A stretch of DNA of 5,323 bases, taken from positions 1 through 5,323 of the forward strand of contig DYCW01000357.1 of assembly GCA_019417865.1 (NCBI GenBank), given 5' to 3'. Under the pieces are notes generated by a model that saw only the letters and a program-made list of their open reading frames with translations, was not told the origin of the DNA and did no database searches. The stretch comes from Ruminococcus sp. (GTDB taxonomy: Bacteria; Bacillota; Clostridia; Oscillospirales; Ruminococcaceae). The first letter of the stretch is position 1. Every line of letters starts with the position of its first letter. Of the stretch, positions 1 through 5,323 are shown piece after piece. Position numbers and translations under genes: made by a program.

Positions 1-1
1 A

Positions 2-1102
2 TATCTGGAAGGTGCTGACCAGTATCGTGGATGGTTTCAGTCCTCTTTGCTGACGTCGGTTGTTTATAAGGGACAGGCTCCGTATAAGGCAGTCTGCACG
101 CATGGCTGGGTTGTAGACGGCGAAGGACGAAAGATGTCAAAATCACTGGGCAACGGTATCATGCCGGATGAAATCATCCAGCAATATGGTGCAGATATTT
201 TACGTCTGTGGGTTGCCTCTTCGGATTATCATTCCGATATTCGTATTTCCAAGGCAATTTTGCAGCAGCTTTCGGATGCCTATAAGAAAATCCGAAATAC
301 AGCAAGGTATATTTTGGGTAATCTTGGAAACGGAAATGGTTTTGATCCGGATCATGATATGGTTTCAGATGACCAGTTGTATGAGTTAGATCGTTGGGCA
401 TTGATTCGTTTGGATCGCTTGATTGACAAGGTGCATGAAGGCTATGCCGCATTGGATTTCCATGTTGTCTTTCATAGCATTCACAATTTCTGTACTACGG
501 ATATGTCCAACTTCTATCTGGATATTATCAAGGATCGGCTTTACTGTGAACCGGAAACTTCTGTTGCAAGACGGGCTGCACAGACCGCTATGTATCGCAT
601 TTTACGTGCTATGACTTTGCTGTTGGCACCAGTTCTCTCGTTTACTGCAGAGGAAATCTGGAGCTTTATGCCGCATGGTGCAGCAGATGATACAGAAAGC
701 GTTTTCTTGAATCAGATGCCGGAGAAGAGTTGTTTAACAGCTGATGCGGCATTTACAGAGAAATGGAATCTGATTTATCAGATTCGTTTGGATGTGAATA
801 AGATGCTGGAAGAAAAGCGAAATGAAAAGGTGATTGGTAAATCCTTAGAAGCTGCTGTAGAAATTGCAGTGGCAGACAATACCGCTTATGCAATTCTATC
901 AGAAAATAGAGAATTGCTAGAAAAAGTGTTGATTGTTTCCGCAGTTACCATAACCCAGTCCGATACGGCAGAAAATGTTTATATAGTTACACCGGCAACA
1001 GGCGAAAAATGTGAGCGTTGCTGGATGTATTCCACAACGGTTGGCGAGGATCCAAAGCATCCAACACTTTGTGCAAGATGTGCACATGTCATTTCTGAAT
1101 AA
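2..1102 (+). CDS. ileS: Isoleucyl-tRNA synthetase, C-terminal part (5' end outside window)
   Basis: Cytoplasmic class I aminoacyl-tRNA synthetase that joins isoleucine to tRNA-Ile using ATP. The frame is open from position 2, so the gene begins upstream; 366 residues are visible, roughly 40% of a usual ~930-residue enzyme. The first visible residues (YLEGADQYRGWFQSSL) are the conserved stretch preceding the KMSKS loop, and KMSKS itself is at nt 131-145. An alpha-helical anticodon-binding domain follows (about visible residues 120-275, with RWALIRLDRLI and the TAEEIW motif). The end is a zinc ribbon with CxxC pairs at visible residues 337/340 and 357/360 (CERC and CARC). A C-terminal zinc ribbon is typical of the common bacterial (IleS1-like) form; assigning that subtype is inference, because the catalytic Rossmann core is not visible. 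No frameshift is seen. It stops at TAA and is followed by a likely terminator. Confidence 0.97.
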   Translation, partial: YLEGADQYRGWFQSSLLTSVVYKGQAPYKAVCTHGWVVDGEGRKMSKSLGNGIMPDEIIQQYGADILRLWVASSDYHSDIRISKAILQQLSDAYKKIRNTARYILGNLGNGNGFDPDHDMVSDDQLYELDRWALIRLDRLIDKVHEGYAALDFHVVFHSIHNFCTTDMSNFYLDIIKDRLYCEPETSVARRAAQTAMYRILRAMTLLLAPVLSFTAEEIWSFMPHGAADDTESVFLNQMPEKSCLTADAAFTEKWNLIYQIRLDVNKMLEEKRNEKVIGKSLEAAVEIAVADNTAYAILSENRELLEKVLIVSAVTITQSDTAENVYIVTPATGEKCERCWMYSTTVGEDPKHPTLCARCAHVISE

Positions 1103-1119
1103 AAAATGAATGAAAAATG

Positions 1120-1158
1120 ACAGCCTGCCGGTTTTGTGCGGCGGGCTGTTCTTGTTCT
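1120..1158 (+). terminator. Rho-independent terminator after ileS
   Basis: An 11-bp stem pairs 1120-1130 (ACAGCCTGCCG) with 1139-1149 (CGGCGGGCTGT). It has one T-G wobble and an 8-nt loop (GTTTTGTG). It is preceded by an A-rich stretch and followed by TCTTGTTCT, a T-rich but interrupted tail. It begins 17 nt after the ileS stop, the usual place for an intrinsic terminator. The broken T-tract suggests termination may be partial, which would let some transcripts continue into lspA. Confidence 0.8.
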
Positions 1159-1165
1159 CCAATTG

Positions 1166-1175
1166 AAAAGGAGGG
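1166..1175 (+). promoter_or_regulatory. Ribosome binding site of lspA, wide spacing
   Basis: AAAAGGAGGG is a strong Shine-Dalgarno sequence. It lies 10 nt before an in-frame TTG at 1186 and 13 nt before ATG at 1189. The closer ATG at 1178 is in another frame, only 2 nt after the site, and encodes just three codons. The spacing slightly favours TTG 1186; the codon type favours ATG 1189. Confidence 0.7.
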
Positions 1176-1188
1176 AAATGCACACTTG

Positions 1189-1683
1189 ATGATACTATCG
1201 TGTATTTTAATTGTGCTGTTGGTTGGTATAGATCAGTTGATTAAATACTGGGCAGTACACACCTTACAGCCACAGGGAAGCATTCCATTTTTGCATATTG
1301 GCGATACAGAAATTTTGAATCTCACTTATCTGGAAAATAAGGGAGCAGCATTCAGCAGTTTTTCAGGAATGCGTTGGTTTCTGATTGCTATTACTGTTTT
1401 GTTAATGGCAGCCTGTGTGGTTGCAATGGTGAAATATCGGAAGCGTTCTAAGATGATTCCGATTTGTGCGGCTTTGATTCTTGCAGGTGGCATTGGCAAT
1501 TTGATTGACCGGTTGTTTCGGGGCGGCAGTGTCGTTGACTATTTGGATGTACGGCTGTTTTCGTTTGCAGTGTTCAATTTTGCAGACTGTTGTGTAGTAA
1601 TTGGTGTGATTTTGTTTGCGGTTTATTTATTCTTTTTTGATGGAAAGAAAAAAGTAGCAGAGCAGAAAGAGGCAGATGCATGA
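1189..1683 (+). CDS. lspA: Lipoprotein signal peptidase (signal peptidase II)
   Basis: Integral membrane aspartyl protease that cleaves the signal peptide from diacylglyceryl-modified prolipoproteins just before the lipidated cysteine. From ATG 1189 it has 164 residues, the normal family length. Conserved motifs in order are DQLIK (D15) in the first membrane segment, ENKGAAF (N50), GGIGNLIDR (100-108), VVDY (D117) and FNFAD (129-133). D117 and D133 fit the catalytic aspartate pair of the family, and D107 is also conserved. Hydrophobic segments lie near 1-20, 62-81, 88-105 and 127-150, giving the four-helix topology, followed by a lysine-rich cytoplasmic tail. The start could instead be TTG 1186, one codon earlier. 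The frame stays open further upstream to ATG 1117, but that extension runs through the terminator hairpin and lacks a ribosome site. The stop overlaps the next start as ATGA, so the two genes are probably translationally coupled. Confidence 0.96.
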   Translation: MILSCILIVLLVGIDQLIKYWAVHTLQPQGSIPFLHIGDTEILNLTYLENKGAAFSSFSGMRWFLIAITVLLMAACVVAMVKYRKRSKMIPICAALILAGGIGNLIDRLFRGGSVVDYLDVRLFSFAVFNFADCCVVIGVILFAVYLFFFDGKKKVAEQKEADA

Positions 1684-2594
1684 GGGAAACGGTGCGGGCT
1701 TTTACACCGGAAACGATCGGTGTACGGCTGGATAAGTGGCTTGCAGAACAGGACAGCCTTTCTCTGACCCGTTCGGTGATTCAAACTCGAATGGAACAGG
1801 GGAATATAACCGTGAATGGTAATGTGGTGTCGAAGAATTATAAAATCCGCAGCGGTGACACTGTGCAGGTTGTCATACCAGAGCCAGTGTCGCTGGAATT
1901 GATGCCAGAGCCGATACCGCTGGATATTGTCTATGAGGATGATGACTTGCTGGTAGTCAATAAGCCGAAGGGCATGGTGGTACATCCCGCTCCCGGTAAT
2001 CTGACAGGAACATTGGTACATGCATTGCTCTATCACTGTGGTGACCGGCTGTCTGGCATCAATGGCGTCATTCGACCAGGAATTGTACACCGGATTGACA
2101 AGAATACCAGTGGTTTGCTTATGGTAGCAAAAAACGACCATGCCCATGTCAAACTTTCCGAACAGATACAGGCACACACATTTACAAGAGAATATCAGGC
2201 AATTGCGTTAGGGCGGTTTGCAGAAAAAACGGGAACCATTCATGCACCCATTGGAAGACATCCGGTAGATCGGAAAAAGATGTGTGTGACACAGAAAAAT
2301 TCCAAAGATGCTGTGACGCACTATACGGTTTTAGCAGAAGTCAATCACTATACGCATCTTTGCTTGCGTTTGGAAACTGGACGTACGCATCAGATCCGAG
2401 TACATTTGGCGTATATGGGGCATCCAGTATTGGGAGATGATGTGTATGGAAAACCATTCCCCAACCTGACGGGTCAGTGTCTGCACGCTGGAAAAATTGG
2501 ATTCGTGCATCCAGTCACTGGGCATAACATGGAGTTTACCAGTCCACTGCCGGATTATTTTCAAGCTGCACTGCGGAAATTGCATTTTGTTTGA
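1680..2594 (+). CDS. rluD: RluA-family (RluD-like) rRNA pseudouridine synthase
   Basis: Isomerises specific uridines to pseudouridine in RNA. Family relatives act on 23S rRNA, and the closest functional model is RluD (helix 69) or Bacillus YlyB; the exact target uridines are inferred. The protein has 304 residues, typical length. Residues about 14-60 form an S4 RNA-binding domain (VRLDKWLAEQ, then ITVNGNVVSKNYKIRSGD). The catalytic domain begins with VYEDDDLLVVNKPKGMVVHP (84-103). It contains HRIDKNTSGLLMVAK (137-151) with the presumed catalytic Asp at D140, and GRTHQIRVHLAYMGHPVLGD (234-253). The start ATG overlaps the lspA stop by 4 nt and has GAGG at 1669-1672, 7 nt upstream. In Bacillus the same lspA-ylyB pair is followed by pyrR; here the next gene is a HAD phosphatase. 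The family is certain; the rluD symbol is by similarity and might be ylyB in some annotations. Confidence 0.93.
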   Translation: MRETVRAFTPETIGVRLDKWLAEQDSLSLTRSVIQTRMEQGNITVNGNVVSKNYKIRSGDTVQVVIPEPVSLELMPEPIPLDIVYEDDDLLVVNKPKGMVVHPAPGNLTGTLVHALLYHCGDRLSGINGVIRPGIVHRIDKNTSGLLMVAKNDHAHVKLSEQIQAHTFTREYQAIALGRFAEKTGTIHAPIGRHPVDRKKMCVTQKNSKDAVTHYTVLAEVNHYTHLCLRLETGRTHQIRVHLAYMGHPVLGDDVYGKPFPNLTGQCLHAGKIGFVHPVTGHNMEFTSPLPDYFQAALRKLHFV

Positions 2595-2600
2595 GAGGAC

Positions 2601-2606
2601 GGAGAG
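2601..2606 (+). promoter_or_regulatory. Ribosome binding site that sets the HAD gene start
   Basis: GGAGAG lies 4 nt before ATG 2611 and 7 nt before the adjacent ATG 2614, just after the pseudouridine synthase stop (2592-2594). It supports a start here rather than at upstream in-frame codons inside the preceding gene. The tandem ATGATG leaves a one-residue ambiguity. Confidence 0.7.
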
Positions 2607-2610
2607 AAAA

Positions 2611-3420
2611 ATGATGCAGCATATCTGGCTTTTATCTGATTTAGACGGCACACTGCTGCCGTCGGATAAGCAAATTCCAGCAGAGGTGTTAGCAGGTATT
2701 CAGCAGTTCACAGAACAGGGCGGACACTTTACCATTGCAACGGGAAGAACACTGGATTCTGCCCGTGCTTACTGGGAACAGCTGCATGTACAAAGTCCTA
2801 TGATTTTGTATAACGGGGCAATGATTTATGATCCATTGACAGAAAAAGTACTCTATCAGAATGCCCTCTGTAAAACAGCCAAGGAAATGACCGCAGCTGT
2901 TTTACAAGCGTTTCCGCAGGCAGGGGCTGAGATTCTCTGTGCAGAAGGGACATATGTCATTCAGAATACCATTTATGAACAGGAACATATTGCGATTTGT
3001 AATGTTGTACCGCATTATTGCACACTGGAACTAATGCCAGATATTCCGTGGATAAAAGTACTGTTTGCGGTTGCACCCACTGATATGCCGAAGCTGCAAG
3101 CGTTTATACAGGCACAGAACTGGACAGACGTGGATTTTTTACAATCGTCTGAATCATTCTATGAGATGCTGCCGAAAGATGTCTCCAAAGGCAGTGCTCT
3201 GTTGGTCTATCGGGATCTGCTGCATTTGCATGAGACGGAAATACTGATTGCAGCCGGCGATTATCAGAATGACATGACGATGCTGCAATATGCTGATTAC
3301 GGGATTGCACCAGCAAATGCACAGCCCGCAGTCAAAGCCGTTGCAGACTATGTTCTGCAATATACGTGTGATCAAAAAGCGATTTCTGAATTGCTTTTAT
3401 GGATACAATCAAAATTTTAA
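2611..3420 (+). CDS. Cof-type HAD-IIB family phosphatase
   Basis: Predicted cytoplasmic Mg-dependent phosphohydrolase of the haloacid dehalogenase superfamily, Cof/YidA-like subgroup. Members usually dephosphorylate sugar phosphates or other small phosphorylated metabolites; the substrate cannot be read from sequence. It has 269 residues, normal for the group. Motif I is DLDGT with nucleophile D10 and general acid/base D12. Motif II is the Thr of IATGRT (T44), motif III is the Lys of VSKG (K193), and motif IV is GDYQND (216-221) with the metal-binding Asp residues. The region between motifs II and III (about 80-185) is the large type IIB cap. All catalytic residues are present. The frame is open upstream to about 2497, but that lies within the preceding gene and lacks the DLDGT-proximal start typical of the family. 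It sits 16 nt after the pseudouridine synthase and 17 nt before the transketolase genes, which makes a sugar-phosphate substrate attractive but unproven. Confidence 0.92.
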   Translation: MMQHIWLLSDLDGTLLPSDKQIPAEVLAGIQQFTEQGGHFTIATGRTLDSARAYWEQLHVQSPMILYNGAMIYDPLTEKVLYQNALCKTAKEMTAAVLQAFPQAGAEILCAEGTYVIQNTIYEQEHIAICNVVPHYCTLELMPDIPWIKVLFAVAPTDMPKLQAFIQAQNWTDVDFLQSSESFYEMLPKDVSKGSALLVYRDLLHLHETEILIAAGDYQNDMTMLQYADYGIAPANAQPAVKAVADYVLQYTCDQKAISELLLWIQSKF

Positions 3421-3424
3421 CAAC

Positions 3425-3430
3425 GGAGGG
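3425..3430 (+). promoter_or_regulatory. Ribosome binding site of transketolase N-terminal subunit
   Basis: GGAGGG lies 7 nt before ATG 3438, an ideal spacing. It decides against the earlier in-frame ATG at 3399, which is inside the HAD gene and would add 13 residues of non-family sequence. Confidence 0.85.
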
Positions 3431-3437
3431 AATTCCC

Positions 3438-4277
3438 ATGGAGGAAATCACAAAGAAAAAGTTACAGGCAATCGCTTGTAAAGTGCGGATGGGTGTGATA
3501 GAAGGCACCTATTGTGCAAAATCTGGGCATCCGGGTGGTTCGCTTTCGATTAGCGATTTATTGACTTATCTTTATTTTGCAAAAATGCATATCAATCCAG
3601 AGCAGCCAGAAATGGAAGACAGGGATCGGTTGGTACTTTCTAAGGGACATTGTGCACCAGCACTCTATTCCGTTTTGGCACAGCGTGGCTTTTTCCCGTG
3701 GGAAGAACTTCGGTCACTGCGACACATTGGTGCAATGCTGCAAGGACATCCTTGTATCCATACACCGGGTGTGGATATGTCCAGTGGTTCACTGGGACAG
3801 GGCATCTCGGTTGCCTGTGGTATGGCACTAGCAGGCAAGTTGGACAATGCGGCGTATAAAGTCTATGCTGTTTTAGGAGATGGAGAAATTGAAGAAGGAC
3901 AGGTCTGGGAGGCAGCGATGTTTGCATCTCATTATAAGCTGGACAATCTTCTGGCCATCGTAGACTACAATGGTTTGCAGATTGACGGCAAACTGTCCGA
4001 AGTTTGTTCTCCAGAGCCGATTCCGGAAAAGTTTGCTGCATTTGGCTGGCATGTAATTCAAATGGATGCACATGATTTTGATTCGATGGAAGCTGCTTTT
4101 GCAGAGGCAGAACAAATTGTTGGACAGCCTGTTGTGATTATTCAGAAGAGTGTAAAAGGTAAGGGTATTTCCTTTATGGAGAATCAGGTCGGTTGGCATG
4201 GCAAAGCACCGAATCAAGCAGAATATGAACAAGCAATGGCAGAATTACAGGCACAGCTGCGAGAACTGGAGGGTTAA
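3438..4277 (+). CDS. Transketolase, N-terminal subunit
   Basis: First half of a two-gene transketolase. The enzyme moves a two-carbon ketol unit between ketose and aldose phosphates (xylulose-5-P, ribose-5-P, erythrose-4-P) in the non-oxidative pentose phosphate pathway, in the cytoplasm. The 279-residue product matches the thiamine-diphosphate pyrophosphate-binding half. SGHPGGSLS (29-37, with H31) and SKGH (68-71) are substrate/cofactor contacts of the family. GDGEIEEGQVWEAA (147-160) through DYN (176-178) is the ThDP/Mg motif, with D148 and N178 as metal ligands. The GIEGTYCAKSGHPG-like opening and the GKGISFMENQVGWHGKAP region (about 231-248) are also standard. It lacks the pyrimidine-binding domain, which is supplied by the next gene, 3 nt downstream. 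Such splits are normal in archaea and many Firmicutes, so this is not a broken gene. A 1-deoxyxylulose-5-phosphate synthase is unlikely, since that enzyme is a single longer chain. Confidence 0.95.
   Translation: MEEITKKKLQAIACKVRMGVIEGTYCAKSGHPGGSLSISDLLTYLYFAKMHINPEQPEMEDRDRLVLSKGHCAPALYSVLAQRGFFPWEELRSLRHIGAMLQGHPCIHTPGVDMSSGSLGQGISVACGMALAGKLDNAAYKVYAVLGDGEIEEGQVWEAAMFASHYKLDNLLAIVDYNGLQIDGKLSEVCSPEPIPEKFAAFGWHVIQMDAHDFDSMEAAFAEAEQIVGQPVVIIQKSVKGKGISFMENQVGWHGKAPNQAEYEQAMAELQAQLRELEG
4268..4273 (+). promoter_or_regulatory. Ribosome binding site of transketolase C-terminal subunit
   Basis: GGAGGG sits inside the last codons of the N-terminal subunit gene (its TAA is at 4275-4277) and 7 nt before ATG 4281. 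Embedding the site in the upstream gene suggests coupled translation, which would help equal subunit production. Confidence 0.8.
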
Positions 4278-4280
4278 AAC

Positions 4281-5234
4281 ATGGCAGGTGAAGTAAAAAA
4301 GAAGGCAACTCGTGAAAGCTACGGCGAAGCACTGCGGGATCTTGCGGAGACATATGAAAATCTTGTGGTACTGGATGCAGATCTTGCTGCCGCAACTAAA
4401 ACTGGTATTTTTAAGAAGGCATATCCGGAACGTTTTTTCGACTGTGGGATTGCAGAAGCCAATATGATGGGTGTTGCAGCCGGTCTAGCAGCTGCCGGAA
4501 AGATTCCATTTGCCAGCACCTTTGCAATGTTTGCTGCTGGCAGAGCCTATGAAATTGTTAGAAATTCCATTGGCTATCCGCATTTGAATGTAAAAATTGG
4601 TGCAACGCATGCCGGTATTTCTGTCGGCGAAGATGGTGCAACCCATCAGTGTAACGAAGATATTGCCCTGATGCGAACGATTCCGGGGATGACCATCTTG
4701 AATCCAGCAGATGATGTGGAAGCAAGGGCAGCAGTGAAAGCAGCCATTGAAATGGAAGGACCGGTTTATCTGCGGTTTGGTAGACTGGCGGCACCGGTTT
4801 TCAATGATCCGTCAACCTATCAGTTCACCATTGGTAAGGGCATTACACTTCGGGGAGGCAAGGATGTCACACTGATTGCAACTGGATTGATGGTGTCGGA
4901 GGCATTAGAGGCAGCAGAACAGCTGGCAGAAGAGGGAATTTCCGCAAGGGTACTGAATCTGCATACCATTAAACCGTTGGACACGGATTTGATCTGTAAG
5001 GCAGCTGCGGAAACCGGGTTGTTAGTTACTGTGGAAGAACATAGCATCATCGGTGGTCTTGGTTCTGCTGTGGCGGAAACGGTTTGTGATTGCTGTCCAG
5101 TTCCTGTGGTTCGGATTGGCGTGAATGATACATATGGTCATTCTGGTCCTGCAATAGATTTGTTAAAGGAATTTGGCTTATGTGCATCAAATATTGCAGC
5201 AGTTACAAAGAAAGTTTTGGCAAAGAAACACTAA
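4281..5234 (+). CDS. Transketolase, C-terminal subunit
   Basis: Second half of the split transketolase, 317 residues, normal for this subunit. Residues about 8-170 form the pyrimidine-binding domain. FDCGIAEANMMG (53-64) carries the glutamate (E59) that activates the thiamine ring, and ATHAGISVGEDGATHQ (108-123) is the conserved loop with H110 and H122. Residues about 185-310 form the transketolase C-terminal domain (ITLRGGKDVTLIATGLMV, then VTVEEHSIIGGLGSAVAE and NDTYGHSGP). With the upstream subunit it should form an alpha2beta2-type enzyme with the active site at the interface; that assembly is known for the family and inferred here. All expected catalytic residues are present. Similar E1-beta-like or DXS C-terminal domains share this fold, but the pairing with a transketolase N-terminal subunit settles the call. 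It is the last gene of the run and is followed by a strong terminator. Confidence 0.95.
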   Translation: MAGEVKKKATRESYGEALRDLAETYENLVVLDADLAAATKTGIFKKAYPERFFDCGIAEANMMGVAAGLAAAGKIPFASTFAMFAAGRAYEIVRNSIGYPHLNVKIGATHAGISVGEDGATHQCNEDIALMRTIPGMTILNPADDVEARAAVKAAIEMEGPVYLRFGRLAAPVFNDPSTYQFTIGKGITLRGGKDVTLIATGLMVSEALEAAEQLAEEGISARVLNLHTIKPLDTDLICKAAAETGLLVTVEEHSIIGGLGSAVAETVCDCCPVPVVRIGVNDTYGHSGPAIDLLKEFGLCASNIAAVTKKVLAKKH

Positions 5235-5252
5235 ATAGATTTTGAAACCAGC

Positions 5253-5298
5253 ATGAAAATGCGATTGGACTTCTGTTACAGTCGCATTTTCATTTTTT
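5253..5298 (+). terminator. Rho-independent terminator after the transketolase genes
   Basis: A perfect 12-bp inverted repeat pairs 5253-5264 (ATGAAAATGCGA) with 5282-5293 (TCGCATTTTCAT). It can be extended by three inner pairs (TTG with CAG, one wobble) to 15 bp, leaving the 11-nt loop at 5268-5278. A T-run at 5293-5298 follows. It starts 18 nt after the transketolase stop. The remaining 25 nt of the window are AT-rich and show no gene. Confidence 0.88.
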
Positions 5299-5323
5299 GT
5301 CGTGTATATAAATAATATTATCT

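Noticed and set aside
1117..1188. N-terminal extension of lspA starting at ATG 1117
   Set aside because: It would be encoded by the terminator hairpin and the ribosome site, is Cys-rich and non-hydrophobic, and has no ribosome site of its own. The family begins at the first membrane helix, at about 1189.
1102..1189. T-box or other riboswitch linked to ileS
   Set aside because: T-boxes lie upstream of synthetase genes, and the 5' end of ileS is outside the window. This gap is too short and only holds a simple hairpin.
1623..2177. Long open frame on the - strand (184 codons) across the lspA/pseudouridine synthase junction
   Set aside because: It lies opposite two clearly conserved genes, has no recognisable domain, and its Cys/His/Tyr-rich composition is typical of an antisense shadow.
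2497..2610. N-terminal extension of the HAD phosphatase overlapping the pseudouridine synthase gene
   Set aside because: HAD Cof proteins start a few residues before DLDGT, which fits ATG 2611 with its ribosome site.
3399..3437. N-terminal extension of the transketolase N-terminal subunit starting at ATG 3399
   Set aside because: It overlaps the end of the HAD gene, and the strong GGAGGG at 3425-3430 clearly serves ATG 3438.
3640..4071. Open frame on the - strand (143 codons) inside the transketolase N-terminal subunit gene
   Set aside because: It is entirely antisense to a conserved gene, with low-quality composition and no motif; treated as a shadow frame.
5299..5323. AT-rich tail with TATAAT-like words, possibly a promoter for a next gene
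   Set aside because: The window ends too soon to see a spaced -35 box or a downstream start, and AT-rich DNA gives such matches by chance.

Overview
This window holds ordinary housekeeping genes, all on the + strand and tightly packed. It most likely comes from a chromosome of a low-to-mid-GC Clostridia (Firmicutes), plausibly a Ruminococcus/Oscillospiraceae-type anaerobe. Four things point that way: strong GGAGGG Shine-Dalgarno sites, an ileS / lspA / RluA-family pseudouridine synthase order known from Firmicutes, a transketolase split into two genes, and a base composition that looks mid-40s % GC by eye. The taxon is an inference; no rRNA or other taxonomic marker is present.

Layout. Positions 2-1102 are the 3' part of ileS (isoleucyl-tRNA synthetase), from just before the KMSKS loop to the C-terminal zinc ribbon. 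A GC-rich hairpin with a T-rich tail (about 1120-1158) follows its stop codon and looks like a Rho-independent terminator. Next is a compact five-gene run: lspA (prolipoprotein signal peptidase, about 1186/1189-1683), an RluD-like 23S rRNA pseudouridine synthase (1680-2594, 4-nt ATGA overlap with lspA), a Cof-type HAD phosphatase (2611-3420), and the N-terminal (3438-4277) and C-terminal (4281-5234) subunits of a split transketolase. Junctions are an overlap or gaps of 16, 17 and 3 nt, and each start has a plausible ribosome binding site. A long hairpin with a T-tract (5253-5298) closes the run.

How the genes fit together. ileS, lspA and the pseudouridine synthase serve translation and lipoprotein maturation. 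The HAD phosphatase and transketolase serve sugar-phosphate metabolism. The two transketolase halves should form one enzyme: the first carries the thiamine-pyrophosphate pyrophosphate/Mg site and the second the cofactor-activating glutamate. The spacing suggests one transcription unit from lspA to the second transketolase gene, probably for co-expression rather than a single pathway.

I found no mobile element, CRISPR array, tRNA/rRNA gene, pseudogene or sign of an undescribed system. No stretch over 300 nt lacks a gene.
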